The notes under the pieces: generated by a model
The model's database searches: none
What the model was told of the DNA's origin: nothing
The model's input: only the letters and a program-made list of their open reading frames with translations
Made by a program: the position numbers and the translations under genes
Shown here: in pieces, positions 50,477 through 59,608 of the stretch
Numbering within the stretch: position 1 is the first letter of the stretch
Layout: each line of letters begins with the position of its first letter
NCBI RefSeq assembly: GCF_036226665.1
Contig: NZ_CP109007.1
Span: forward strand, 6,262,001 to 6,326,000
Direction of reading: 5' to 3'
Source of the DNA: Streptomyces sp. NBC_00691
GTDB taxonomy: Bacteria; Actinomycetota; Actinomycetes; Streptomycetales; Streptomycetaceae
DNA length: 64,000 nt

Positions 50477-53043
50477 GCACCGAGACCATGGTCCCGGCCG
50501 GCACCGGCCCTGCCCGCACCCTGCCCGTCACCGACCTGTCCCTCGTGGTCCTCGTCGGTGCCACCGGCTCCGGCAAGTCCACCTTCGCCAGGCGCCACTT
50601 CAAGCCGACCGAGATCGTGTCCTCCGACTTCTGCCGGGGGCTCATCGCCGACGACGAGAACGACCAGTCCGCGAGCAGGGACGCCTTCGACGTCCTGCAC
50701 TACATCGTGGGCAAGCGCCTCGCGGCCGGCAGACTCGCCGTCGTCGACGCGACCAACGTGCAGCAGGAGGCGCGGCGTCAGCTCGTGCAGCTGGCCCGCT
50801 CGTACGACGTGCTGCCCATCGCGATCGTCCTCGACCTGCCCGAGGCGGTCTGCCGCGACAGGAACGCCGCGCGTCCCGACCGCGCGGACATGCCTGCGCA
50901 CGTCATCCAGCGCCACCGCCGCGAGCTGCGCCGTTCGCTGCGCGGGCTGGAGCGCGAGGGCTTCCGCAAGGTGCACGTGCTGAGGTCCGTCGAGGAGGTC
51001 GACGCCGCCCAGGTGGTCCTGGAGCGCCGCTTCAACGACCTGCGTCACCTCACCGGCCCCTTCGACATCATCGGTGACATCCACGGCTGCCGTTCCGAGC
51101 TGGAGACCCTGCTCGCCAAGCTCGGCTACGTCGACGGGCACCACCCCGAGGGCCGTACGGCGGTCTTCGTCGGCGACCTCGTCGACCGGGGGCCCGACTC
51201 GCCCGGCGTCCTGCGCCGGGTGATGGCGATGGTCGCCGCGGGCGACGCCCTGTGCGTCCCCGGGAACCACGAGAACAAGCTGGGCCGCTGGCTCAAGGGC
51301 CGGAAGGTCCAGGAGACCCACGGCCTCGCCGAGACCATCGAGCAGCTGGGGCACGAGAGCGAGGAGTTCCGGGCGGAGGTCGGACGGTTCATCGAGGGGC
51401 TCGTCAGCCACTACGTCCTCGACGGCGGCGACCTCGTCGTCTGCCACGCCGGTCTGCCCGAGAAGTACCACGGCCGGACGTCGGGGCGGGTGCGCTCGCA
51501 CGCGCTGTACGGGGACACCACCGGTGAGACCGACGAGTTCGGGCTGCCGGTGCGCTACCCGTGGGCCGAGGAGTACCGGGGGCGGGCCACCGTCGTGTAC
51601 GGCCACACCCCCGTGCCGAACACCTCCTGGATCAACAACACCCTGTGTCTCGACACCGGAGCCGTCTTCGGCGGCAGGATGACCGCGCTGCGCTGGCCCG
51701 AGCGCGAGCTCGTCGACGTACCGGCCGAGCGCGTCTGGTACGAGCCGGCCCGGCCGCTCGCGACCGAGGCGCCCGGCGGGCACCAGGGGCGCCCCCTGGA
51801 CCTGGCCGACGTGCGGGGACGCCGGACCGTGGAGACCCGGCACCTGGGCAACGTCGCCGTCCGCGAGGAGAACGCGGCGGCCGCCCTGGAAGTGATGAGC
51901 CGGTTCGCGGTCGACCCGCGGCTGCTCACCTATCTGCCGCCGACGATGGCTCCCACCGCCACGTCCAAGGAGGAGGGGTACCTGGAGCACCCGGCCGAGG
52001 CCTTCGCCCAGTACCGGGCGGACGGTGTCGAACGGGTCGTGTGCGAGGAGAAGCACATGGGCTCCCGGGCGGTGGCCCTGGTCTGCCGGGACGCCGACGC
52101 GGCCCGCGAGCGTTTCGGCGTGGACGCCGAAGGGGTCACCGGCACGCTGCACACCCGTACCGGACGGCCGTTCTTCGACGACCCCGCCGTCACCGAGCAG
52201 GTCCTCGACCGGCTGCGGACGGCGATCGGCGCCGCCGGGCTCTGGGACGAGCTCGACACGGACTGGCTGCTGCTCGACGGCGAACTGATGCCGTGGTCGC
52301 TCAAGTCGGCCGGGCTGCTGCGCGCGCAGTACGCGGCGGTCGGCGCGGCCTCGGGCGCGGTCTTCCCCGGTGCGATCTCCGCGCTCGAACAGGCGGTGGC
52401 GCGCGGGGTCGAGGGCATCGACGGGCTGCTCGCGAAGCAGCGGGAGCGAGCGGTGGACGCGGAGGCGTTCACCGAGGCGTACCGCAGGTACTGCTGGCCG
52501 ACCGAGGGCCTGGAGGGGGTGCGGTTCGCGCCCTTCCAGCTCCTGGCGGCGCGCGGGCGCTCGCTCACGGCCGTCCCGCACGACGAGCAGCTCGCCTGGC
52601 TGGACCGGCTCGTGGAGCACGACCCGACCGGGCTGATCCAGATCACCCGGCGGCTCGTCGTCGACACCGGTGACGAGGCCTCGGTCCGGGCCGGGGTCGA
52701 CTGGTGGCTGGACATGACAGGCGCAGGTGGCGAGGGCATGGTCGTCAAGCCCTTGGCGGCACTCGTCCGCGACCGCGGGGGCCGGCTCGGTCAGCCGGGC
52801 GTCAAGGTGCGCGGCCGGGAGTACCTGCGGATCATCTACGGCCCCGAGTACACCCGGCCGGAGAACCTGGAGCGGCTGCGGCAGCGTTTCCTCGGCCACA
52901 AGCGGTCGCTGGCGCTGCGCGAGTACGCGCTCGGCCTGGAAGCCCTCGACCGCCTGGCGGACGGGGAGCCGCTGTGGCGGGTCCACGAGGCCGTGTTCGC
53001 GGTCCTGGCACTGGAGTCGGAGCCGGTGGACCCGAGGCTGTGA
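50473..53043 (+). CDS. pnkp: Pnkp: RNA 5'-kinase, 2',3'-phosphatase and ligase
   Basis: This 856-aa protein carries the whole RNA end-healing/sealing set: an N-terminal kinase with P-loop VLVGATGSGKSTFARRHF, a calcineurin-type phosphatase (GDIHGCRSELE, GDLVDRGPDSPG, GNHENKLGRW, CHAGLPEKYHG) and a C-terminal adenylyltransferase/ligase with the nucleotidyl Lys in CEEKHMGSRAVAL. With Hen1 it repairs RNAs cut by ribotoxins. The 4-bp overlap shows coupled synthesis. The cassette lies 0.5 kb before the Crp-cyclase operon, and co-function is possible but unproven. Confidence 0.95.
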   Translation: MSTETMVPAGTGPARTLPVTDLSLVVLVGATGSGKSTFARRHFKPTEIVSSDFCRGLIADDENDQSASRDAFDVLHYIVGKRLAAGRLAVVDATNVQQEARRQLVQLARSYDVLPIAIVLDLPEAVCRDRNAARPDRADMPAHVIQRHRRELRRSLRGLEREGFRKVHVLRSVEEVDAAQVVLERRFNDLRHLTGPFDIIGDIHGCRSELETLLAKLGYVDGHHPEGRTAVFVGDLVDRGPDSPGVLRRVMAMVAAGDALCVPGNHENKLGRWLKGRKVQETHGLAETIEQLGHESEEFRAEVGRFIEGLVSHYVLDGGDLVVCHAGLPEKYHGRTSGRVRSHALYGDTTGETDEFGLPVRYPWAEEYRGRATVVYGHTPVPNTSWINNTLCLDTGAVFGGRMTALRWPERELVDVPAERVWYEPARPLATEAPGGHQGRPLDLADVRGRRTVETRHLGNVAVREENAAAALEVMSRFAVDPRLLTYLPPTMAPTATSKEEGYLEHPAEAFAQYRADGVERVVCEEKHMGSRAVALVCRDADAARERFGVDAEGVTGTLHTRTGRPFFDDPAVTEQVLDRLRTAIGAAGLWDELDTDWLLLDGELMPWSLKSAGLLRAQYAAVGAASGAVFPGAISALEQAVARGVEGIDGLLAKQRERAVDAEAFTEAYRRYCWPTEGLEGVRFAPFQLLAARGRSLTAVPHDEQLAWLDRLVEHDPTGLIQITRRLVVDTGDEASVRAGVDWWLDMTGAGGEGMVVKPLAALVRDRGGRLGQPGVKVRGREYLRIIYGPEYTRPENLERLRQRFLGHKRSLALREYALGLEALDRLADGEPLWRVHEAVFAVLALESEPVDPRL

Positions 53044-53386
53044 GCCGGTGACGAGCCGCGGGCCCCGCGTCGGAGACGCCGTGGGGGCCTCGCGGCGGTG
53101 CGGCCTCGCGGCGGTGCAGCGGTGCGGCCGTGCGCCGGTGCGGCCGTGCGGCGGTGAGTCCGTGTCGCCATGGGCCCCCGTCGCAACGAGTCGGTGAGGT
53201 CCTGGTTCCCGGGAGCCCTCGCGGAGATCGCCACCCCTTCGGACGGGGTGGGGCTCCGTGAGGGCTTCGGCGTGTGACCGTCACGTCTCCGCAGGGCCTT
53301 CGCACGGTCTTCGCGAGGTCTTCGCCCGGCCCCGACGGGGGCGCAGGGCTGTCGGGTCCGGCGCTCCCCTGCGCCCCCCGTGCCCG

Positions 53387-53416
53387 TTGACGCATTTCTT
53401 CCGCACCCTCTAGCGT
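53387..53416 (+). promoter_or_regulatory. Sigma-70-type promoter of the Crp/cyclase unit
   Basis: TTGACG (53387-53392), an 18-bp spacer and TAGCGT (53411-53416). The two palindromes immediately downstream lie where they could block transcription. Confidence 0.6.
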
Positions 53417-53427
53417 TCTTCACCCCA

Positions 53428-53467
53428 TGACGTGACACAGCGTCAACAGTGTGACGAGACACGTCAC
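53428..53467. promoter_or_regulatory. Two Crp/Fnr-like palindromes
   Basis: TGACG-N8-CGTCA (53428-53445) and GTGAC-N7-GTCAC (53451-53467) lie just after the -10 box. The second resembles the GTGA half-sites of Crp sites. They are likely operators for the Crp-like protein encoded ~100 bp downstream, suggesting autorepression. Confidence 0.5.
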
Positions 53468-53560
53468 TTGAGGTGGGAACACGCACACGAATACGCCGGT
53501 CGATCACCGGCGGCCGGTCTTCCCCGGAGGGCCCGAGGACGGTACGGGGGTGAGCGCGCG

Positions 53561-54286
53561 GTGAGTCTCTTCGGACAGGACCGCTCCTTCCTCCACGCCC
53601 TCCCGGCGGCCGACCGTCGGTCCCTCATCGCCGAGGGCGCCCGGCGCGTCTACGAACCGGGGGAGGTGATGATCCGCGAACGCGACACCACCGCCTTCGT
53701 CCTCGCGCTCCTCTCCGGCTGGTCCGTCGTCTCCGTGGGCACCGAGCGCGGCTCGCGCCTCATCCTCGCCCTCCGGGGCGCCGGCGAGGTCGTGGGCGAC
53801 CTCGCCGCCGTCGACCGGCGCCCGCGCAGCGCCAGCGTCACCGCACTCGGCAGGGTCGAGGCGGTGGCGATCTCCGGCGACCGGTTCCGGCGCTTCCTCG
53901 CCGCCAGGCCGCACGCCACCTCGCTGATCATGCGCCAGCTCGCGACCCGGTTGCGGAGCGCCGACGTCGAGCGCCGCGCGCTCGCCTCCGAGACCGTCCT
54001 CCAGCGCCTCGCGGCCCGCCTCGTCGAGCTGGCCGAGCGCGCCGGGCGGCGGGCCGAGGCCGGGACCGTACTCGAACTCCCGCTGCCCCAGCACGACCTG
54101 GCGGCGGCCATCGGAGCGACCCGGGAGGCGGTGGCCAAGGCGCTGCGCCTGCTGCGGGAGCAGGACGTGGTCCGCACCGCGAACCGCACCGTCGTCGTGA
54201 TCGACATGCGGGTCCTGGTGCTGCTCGCGGAGGGGCGTGCGCGCCCCGGCGGAGAACCGGCGGACGAATCTCCGCCGGGTGTGTAA
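53561..54286 (+). CDS. Crp/Fnr-family regulator
   Basis: The GTG at 53561 gives 241 aa. N-terminal cNMP-binding barrel: RRVYEPGEVMIRERDTTAFV, then phosphate-binding cassette GAGEVVGDLAAVDRRPRSAS. The Crp Glu that contacts ribose (GEL) is Asp here (GDL), while the Arg-Ser-Ala that holds the phosphate is kept. C-terminal HTH_Crp: LPQHDLAAAIGATREAVAKA followed by LRLLREQDVV. It is 92 bp upstream of a nucleotide-cyclase gene on the same strand, so a cyclic nucleotide made next door may be its ligand. Confidence 0.9.
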   Translation: MSLFGQDRSFLHALPAADRRSLIAEGARRVYEPGEVMIRERDTTAFVLALLSGWSVVSVGTERGSRLILALRGAGEVVGDLAAVDRRPRSASVTALGRVEAVAISGDRFRRFLAARPHATSLIMRQLATRLRSADVERRALASETVLQRLAARLVELAERAGRRAEAGTVLELPLPQHDLAAAIGATREAVAKALRLLREQDVVRTANRTVVVIDMRVLVLLAEGRARPGGEPADESPPGV

Positions 54287-54378
54287 ACGGCTACATCGCC
54301 GGTCGCGGAACGCGGCCAGTCTGGACACGCATCACCACGGCACCAACGGCACCGGGGCAGCACACAGGGAGTCCGAGA

Positions 54379-55437
54379 GTGAGCAGTGCGGGAGTGAACG
54401 GGGAAGTGGGCGGAGACGTGGTCGGAGCAGCGGGCGGCATCCACCGGTTCGTCGTCTTCGGCGACATCTGCGGCTCCGGGACGCTCGACCTGGCCGAGAA
54501 GAAACACCAGCGGGCGGCGATGTACGCCGCCTTCGACGACGCGTACAGCTCCGTCGGCGTCGAGCCCGGCACCTTCCACCAGGAGGACCGGGGGGACGGC
54601 ATCCTCGCCGCCCTGCGTCCCGACGTGCCGCCGACCCTCATGGTCGGCCGGTGGATCGACACGCTGTACGAGAGCCTGCGCGCCCACAACCAGGGCCGGG
54701 TCCGGCCGCTGCGGCTGCGGATCGGGATGAACGCCGGCCTCGTGACCCAGGACCGGCACGGGCTGGTCGGCCGCGCGGTGGACCTCGCCGCCCGGCTCTG
54801 CGACAGCCCCCCGGCCAAGCGGATCATGAACGAGACGCCGGAGATCGCCCTCGTGGTCGTCGTCTCCGACTGGCTGTACGGGAACGTGGTCGCCGAGGGC
54901 GGGCGGTACGTCGAGCCGGACCACTACCGGTCGGCCCGCATCCGGTCCAAGGAGACCGACGAGGCCGCCTGGTTCCACGTACCGCGCAGGCCCGCGCCGC
55001 CGCTGATCGGGCGCGACGGGGAGCTGCCGCCCGAGGGGGAGCCGGCGCCCGGCGGGGGGCCGGCGGTCGCGGGGGAGCGGCCGTCGGCGGGGGCGGCACG
55101 GACCGGCGTTGGGCCGTCGCGGGGGGACGGCCCAACGCCCCGGCCCGTGGGAGGGAACCGTGAGTACCACGTCGGGGGCGACCTCCTCGACATCCACGGC
55201 AACACCATCCACGGCGGGTTCACCGGAATCCGCAAGGACTCGCCCAGGGACTCGCCGCGGGGCTCGCGACGGGATGCGGCCAAGGGCTCGGCCGGGGATC
55301 CGGCCGGAGGCCCGGTCGAGGACTCCGACTCCTGGCCGGGTTCCGGTCCCCGCTCCAGGAGCGGGCCGGGCTCGGCCCCCGGCTCCGGTACGGGCGCGGA
55401 TTCCGGCGCGGTCTCCGGGACGGGTGAGTCGGAGTGA
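54379..55437 (+). CDS. Class III (GGDEF-unrelated) nucleotide cyclase-like protein
   Basis: The GTG at 54379 has GGGAG upstream; 352 aa. Residues ~22-175 form an adenylate/guanylate-cyclase-type domain: first metal Asp D29 in FVVFGDICGSG, second metal Asp D73 in EDRGDGILAAL, then LRLRIGMNAGLV and GLVGRAVDLAARLCDS with R139. The Asn usual in the VNxAARL motif is Asp135. After a low-complexity linker, residues 265-284 (HVGGDLLDIHGNTIHGGFTG) form a short Gly/Ile/His block reminiscent of bacterial amyloid-signalling motifs, followed by a disordered Ser/Gly tail. The base specificity (purine or pyrimidine) cannot be read. It is the first gene of an operon with a Pycsar-effector-like membrane protein. 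Confidence 0.82.
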   Translation: MSSAGVNGEVGGDVVGAAGGIHRFVVFGDICGSGTLDLAEKKHQRAAMYAAFDDAYSSVGVEPGTFHQEDRGDGILAALRPDVPPTLMVGRWIDTLYESLRAHNQGRVRPLRLRIGMNAGLVTQDRHGLVGRAVDLAARLCDSPPAKRIMNETPEIALVVVVSDWLYGNVVAEGGRYVEPDHYRSARIRSKETDEAAWFHVPRRPAPPLIGRDGELPPEGEPAPGGGPAVAGERPSAGAARTGVGPSRGDGPTPRPVGGNREYHVGGDLLDIHGNTIHGGFTGIRKDSPRDSPRGSRRDAAKGSAGDPAGGPVEDSDSWPGSGPRSRSGPGSAPGSGTGADSGAVSGTGESE

Positions 55438-57866
55438 GCGACCAGGAGGACTCCTCGCCGCCGAGCGACTCCCCGGACGCCGGGCACGGCGACCGGGCGG
55501 ACGGACCGGACCGGGGCGGCGATCGCGGTGGCGACCGTGGCGCGGACCGCGCCGGCCGGGGTCCCGACCGGGGTTCCGACCGGGACCGGGATCGCGACAG
55601 GGACCGGGATCGCGACAGGGACGGGTCCGAGCGCGGTGACGGCGCCGAGCAGCCCCGCGAGCCGAGCGTCTTCGAGGCCGCCGACCGGGGGCCACTGGGC
55701 GGCGAGAGCGAGACCGGCGGGGCCGCCACGGCACGCCGGGCCGTCCGCACCTGGGCCGGCGGCGGCGCCGACCGCCTCACCACCATCCACGGCGACGGCA
55801 CCGTCTTCGAGGGCAACCAGATCTTCGCCCTGTACGGCTCCGACCGCACCGCGCACTTCGTCCAGGGCCCCGTCCCGCCCGAGACCCTCGACCACCTCGG
55901 CCGTGTCTACTGCGCCACCTCCGGCTACCGGCGGATGCGGGACCGGCTCCGCGACCACCGGGTCCTCGTCCTGTGCGGCGAACCCGGCAGCGGCCGCAAG
56001 GCCACCGCGCTCGCCCTCCTCGACGAACTGACCGGCGGCAAGGTCTTCCGGCTCGACCCGCGCCACGGCGTCGACGAGATCACCGAGGAGGTCCTCCAGG
56101 AGAGCGGCGGCCACCTCCTGGAACTGCTCACCGAGGACGTCCGCGAGGCCGAGGGCGAGCCGCGTGCCGCCCGCTCCGGCCGGGGTGAACACACCGCCGC
56201 GGCCCGCCGTTCCGTCACCCGCCTCTCCGAACTGCACCTGGACCGCTTCGGCGACCTGCTGCGCGGCCGGGACGCGTACGGGGTCGTCCTCGTCGAGAAC
56301 GGGGAGCTCGCCGACCGGCTGCTGCGCGGCCGGTACGGGATGTACTGCGCACCGCCGCCGGCCGACGAGGTCCTGCACCGCCACCTCTGGAACCAGCTGC
56401 GCGCCGAGTCGGACCAGGCACTCGGCGACGCCCGGGCGCGCGGCGCGCGGCGGGACGTCACCGAGGCGCTCGGCCTGGAGGAGCTGCGCCCCCGCGAGGC
56501 CGCGCGGCTCGCCGACCACCTCGCCAGGCACTGGCGCGGGGAGGTGACGGACGAGGAACTCCTGGCCGAATGCGCCTCCTTCGTACGCTCCCAGGCCCGT
56601 GAGTGGTTCGCCGGGGCCGACCGGCCGGGCGTCGTCCCCGAGGCCCTCCCGGCCCTGAACGCCGGCGCGTTCCGCATCGCCGTCGCCGTCTTCAACGGCT
56701 CCGCCTACAGCCTCGCCGCCGAGGCCGCCGAACTCCTCGCCTGGGAACTCGCGGTCACGCTCGACCCCGAGCACCCGCCGGGCCGGCGTCTGTTCGGGAC
56801 GCATGCCGAGCACAGGCCGGTGCAGGCGCGGGCCGTCCTGGAGGACGGCGAACTGGACCTCGGCCCGGCCAAGGTGCCCGTACGGGCCGTCCGCTTCCAG
56901 GGCGAGGCGCTCGCCGGGGCCGTCCTCGGCGAGATCTGGCACGGCTACCACAACGTCCGTGGTCCGGTCGCCCGTTGGCTGCGCTCACTCTGCGACGACC
57001 CGCGCCCCGAGGTGTGGGTGCGGGCCTCCATCGCGGCCGGGGTCCTCTGCTCCTGGGACTGGATCCACGGCTTCCGCGAGCTGGTGGTGCCGCTCGCCGT
57101 GACCGAGGACCCGGTCGCCCGCATGGCGGCCGCGACCGCGCTCGCCGAGTCGGCGCGTGACCCGCGCGTCCGGCCCGCGGTCGCCGACGTCCTCAAGAAC
57201 TGGGCCGCGTCCGGCGACGAGATGCTCGTCAGTACCGCGTTGCTCGCCCACGGCTATGTACTGGCCGCCGGTGGCGTCCCCGGTTCGCTCGACGCGATCG
57301 CCCGGGTCGTCAGGGCCCGTGAGGCGACCGACGTCGAGGTCCTGGTGCCCGCCGCGTTCAGCGTGGCGCGGCTGCTCGCCTGCGGCGAACCCGCGCCCGT
57401 GCTCAGGCGGCTGCGGCAGTGGCTGGAGGACGGCCGGCTCAACCTCGCCAACCTCGTCCACCTCGCCGTCATCCGTGCCCTGAGCACCCGCACCACCCAT
57501 CTGTGGGGGCTGCGGGAGGTCCCGGAGCTGGACGGGCACGCGGCCCGCCCGCTGCTGATCGCGCTCCTCGCGACCCGGCCCGAGCTGGCCCCCGAACTGG
57601 CCGCGCTCCTGCGGTCCACGCTCACCACGGCCCGCTCGGGGGAGTCGGCCCTGGAGGCCCTCGGAGGGATGCTCCGGCGGGCCGCGAAGGACCCGGAGTC
57701 GCTCGGGCTCGTCTGCGGCCTCCTGCCGCGCCTCGCGGTGGAGCGGCGCGACCGCGACCGGCTCAGGGGCCTGCTGAACGAACTGGTCCGGGACCGTGAC
57801 CGGCCCCTGGACAGAGGCGCGGCGCGCCGGATGTGGGACGCCGTGACGGAAGGAGCGAACCGATGA
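55434..57866 (+). CDS. Walker-motif protein with helical/HEAT-like C-terminus
   Basis: The GTG at 55434 overlaps the cyclase stop; 810 aa. The first ~75 residues are Asp/Arg low complexity (a DRDRDR run from DNA repeats). Residues 113-133 (DRLTTIHGDGTVFEGNQIFA) echo the C-terminal block of the cyclase. Then comes a P-loop-like segment LVLCGEPGSGRKATALALLD (182-191, with one extra residue before the Thr) and a possible Walker B YGVVLVENGELA. The C-terminal ~400 residues are repeated helices like HEAT repeats (VWVRASIAAGVLCSWDWIHG, VARMAAATALAESARDPRVR). It is likely the signal-integrating ATPase/scaffold of the operon. A STAND-type NTPase is possible but not proven. Confidence 0.7.
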   Translation: MSDQEDSSPPSDSPDAGHGDRADGPDRGGDRGGDRGADRAGRGPDRGSDRDRDRDRDRDRDRDGSERGDGAEQPREPSVFEAADRGPLGGESETGGAATARRAVRTWAGGGADRLTTIHGDGTVFEGNQIFALYGSDRTAHFVQGPVPPETLDHLGRVYCATSGYRRMRDRLRDHRVLVLCGEPGSGRKATALALLDELTGGKVFRLDPRHGVDEITEEVLQESGGHLLELLTEDVREAEGEPRAARSGRGEHTAAARRSVTRLSELHLDRFGDLLRGRDAYGVVLVENGELADRLLRGRYGMYCAPPPADEVLHRHLWNQLRAESDQALGDARARGARRDVTEALGLEELRPREAARLADHLARHWRGEVTDEELLAECASFVRSQAREWFAGADRPGVVPEALPALNAGAFRIAVAVFNGSAYSLAAEAAELLAWELAVTLDPEHPPGRRLFGTHAEHRPVQARAVLEDGELDLGPAKVPVRAVRFQGEALAGAVLGEIWHGYHNVRGPVARWLRSLCDDPRPEVWVRASIAAGVLCSWDWIHGFRELVVPLAVTEDPVARMAAATALAESARDPRVRPAVADVLKNWAASGDEMLVSTALLAHGYVLAAGGVPGSLDAIARVVRAREATDVEVLVPAAFSVARLLACGEPAPVLRRLRQWLEDGRLNLANLVHLAVIRALSTRTTHLWGLREVPELDGHAARPLLIALLATRPELAPELAALLRSTLTTARSGESALEALGGMLRRAAKDPESLGLVCGLLPRLAVERRDRDRLRGLLNELVRDRDRPLDRGAARRMWDAVTEGANR
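55585..55620 (+). repeat. Two exact 18-bp tandem repeats
   Basis: ACCGGGATCGCGACAGGG occurs twice back to back and, with similar flanks, encodes the DRDRDR tract of the Walker-motif protein. The unit keeps frame, so length variation is tolerated. Confidence 0.75.
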
Positions 57867-59608
57867 CCGGGCCCGAGCAGGACAGGAACCCCCGGCCCGA
57901 CGAGCGGACGCGCTGGGTCGACCGGGACCGCGACGACCGCGGCCGCGACGGCGGGGGACGGGACGGGCAGGCGCGCGACGATCGGGTCAGGGCCGAGCGG
58001 CCCAGGGCGGAGCAGGCCCGTGACGAGCGGGCGCGGGGCCGCGACCGGGACGACCGGGAGCGGCAGGGGTACGGGGGCCGGCCCGGCGACCAGCACGGCG
58101 GGCAGCGGTACGACGGGCAGAACGGCGGTGGCCGGCACGCCGGCGGCCGGGACGAGGACGAGGACCTGGACATGGACCCGGACGAGGAGCTGGACCGAGA
58201 GCAGCGGCAGCGGCAGGGCGGCGGGGGCCGCGACCGGGGCCAGGGCGGGCGCCCGGGGGACGGCGGCGGCGGGTCCGGCACGGGGTCCCGCTCCGCCGAC
58301 CGGCCGCGCGGGCCGCTGATAGCCGAGTACGCGCCCCCGTACCGCCGCCGGAGCGGCAAGGTCGCGGCGGTGCTCCTCTACCGCAACGGCGGCCACCGGG
58401 TGGTCTGGCCGGACCGCACCGAGGACGTCAACAAGCCGCTGCTCGGCTCCGCGTACACCGTCTTCGAGGTGCGGCTCGGCCGCAACGTCACCGAGTTCCG
58501 GCTCCAGCTGCCGGCCGCGGGCGACGGCGTCTTCTTCGAGGCCCTCGCCAGGGTCCAGTGGGTGGTGACCGACCCCCACCTCGTCGTTCGCGAACAGGTC
58601 GAGGACGTCGCCGAGCTGCTGCACGACGAGCTGCTCGACGGGTTGCGCAGGATCTCCCGGCGGTTCCGCATCACCGAGGCGCAGCGCGCCGACGAGGCCG
58701 TGCGCGAGGAACTCGGCACCGGCCGCCTCAGGTTCGGCGCGGACATCGGGCTGCGGACCCGCGTCCATGTCTTCGTCGACCTCGACGACTCCGTCAAGGC
58801 CGAGGTGTCCCGCCGGGACCGGGTCGGCGTCACCATGGAGGCCGACGAGCGCGTCGCCGAGGCGGAGCGGCGCAGGGACGCCGCCGACCGCGCCCTGGTC
58901 GCCGACCGCGCCCGTGAGATGGAGGCCCTCTTCCGGCGCGGCGACCTCGCCCAGATCGCCCACCACATGGCGATGCACCCGGACAAGCAGTGGGAGATCC
59001 GCAGCCAGCTCCAGCGCGAGCGGCGCGAGGGCCAGGAGGACTACCTGGCCGTCTTCAACCGGCTCCTCGACACCGGTGTCCTCGAACGGCACGACATCGG
59101 CGAGCAGATGTACCAGGTGCTCATGTACCTGCGGACGCAGACCGGCACCGTCCTCGACGGCATCACCAACCGGGTGCTCAACCCCTCGGGCGACCCGCCT
59201 CCGCACCGCCTCGCCCTGGGCGACGCGGCGCCGGAGCCGAACCGCCCCGACTGGTACGAGGAGCAGGAGCGCGGGGACGCGCAGGCCCCCCACGGGCCGC
59301 GCGTCTACGAGCCGACCCGTGTCGAGTCCGGCTCCGAGCGGGAACGGGAGCGGGGCAGGGCGCGGGAGCGGGGCGCCGACGGCGACGACCGCGAGCGCGC
59401 CCGCTCGCGGGACCGGGGAGACGGCGGCTACGACGACGGACACGACCGGTACGAGGACGGCGACCCGTACCGGCGCGGCGACTCCTACGAGCGGAACGAC
59501 CGGTACGACCGCGACGACCCCTACGACAGGGAGGCGCGCGACCGCGCCCGGCGGCCCGCCCGTCCGGCCCGGCCCAGCTCCGAGTTCACCGACTGGGACG
59601 ACGAGTGA
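57863..59608 (+). CDS. PHB/SPFH-like protein with Asp/Arg-rich arms
   Basis: The ATG overlaps the previous stop (ATGA); 581 aa. Residues 1-150 and the last ~110 are highly charged Asp/Arg/Gly low complexity. Between them is a globular region beginning SGKVAAVLLYRNGGHRVVWP and running through FEVRLGRNVTEFRLQLPAAG, ALARVQWVVTDPHLVVREQV and LLDGLRRISRRFRITEAQRA. This beta-strand then amphipathic-helix pattern resembles the SPFH/band-7 fold that makes ring-shaped membrane scaffolds. A coiled-coil (AEAERRRDAADRALVADRAR) follows. Family assignment is by eye and moderate. There is no membrane helix. Confidence 0.55.
   Translation: MTGPEQDRNPRPDERTRWVDRDRDDRGRDGGGRDGQARDDRVRAERPRAEQARDERARGRDRDDRERQGYGGRPGDQHGGQRYDGQNGGGRHAGGRDEDEDLDMDPDEELDREQRQRQGGGGRDRGQGGRPGDGGGGSGTGSRSADRPRGPLIAEYAPPYRRRSGKVAAVLLYRNGGHRVVWPDRTEDVNKPLLGSAYTVFEVRLGRNVTEFRLQLPAAGDGVFFEALARVQWVVTDPHLVVREQVEDVAELLHDELLDGLRRISRRFRITEAQRADEAVREELGTGRLRFGADIGLRTRVHVFVDLDDSVKAEVSRRDRVGVTMEADERVAEAERRRDAADRALVADRAREMEALFRRGDLAQIAHHMAMHPDKQWEIRSQLQRERREGQEDYLAVFNRLLDTGVLERHDIGEQMYQVLMYLRTQTGTVLDGITNRVLNPSGDPPPHRLALGDAAPEPNRPDWYEEQERGDAQAPHGPRVYEPTRVESGSERERERGRARERGADGDDRERARSRDRGDGGYDDGHDRYEDGDPYRRGDSYERNDRYDRDDPYDREARDRARRPARPARPSSEFTDWDDE

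Larger units (their letters stand above)
53044..53560. other. Intergenic region upstream of Crp-like gene
   Basis: This 517-bp stretch has no gene. At 53093-53160 it has tandem GCGGTGCGGCC-like repeats, followed by a promoter (53387-53416) and two palindromes (53428-53467). Confidence 0.6.

Noticed and set aside
53093..53160. CRISPR-like repeats
   Set aside because: They are short imperfect GCGGTGCGG tandem repeats without spacers; simple GC-rich slippage is enough.
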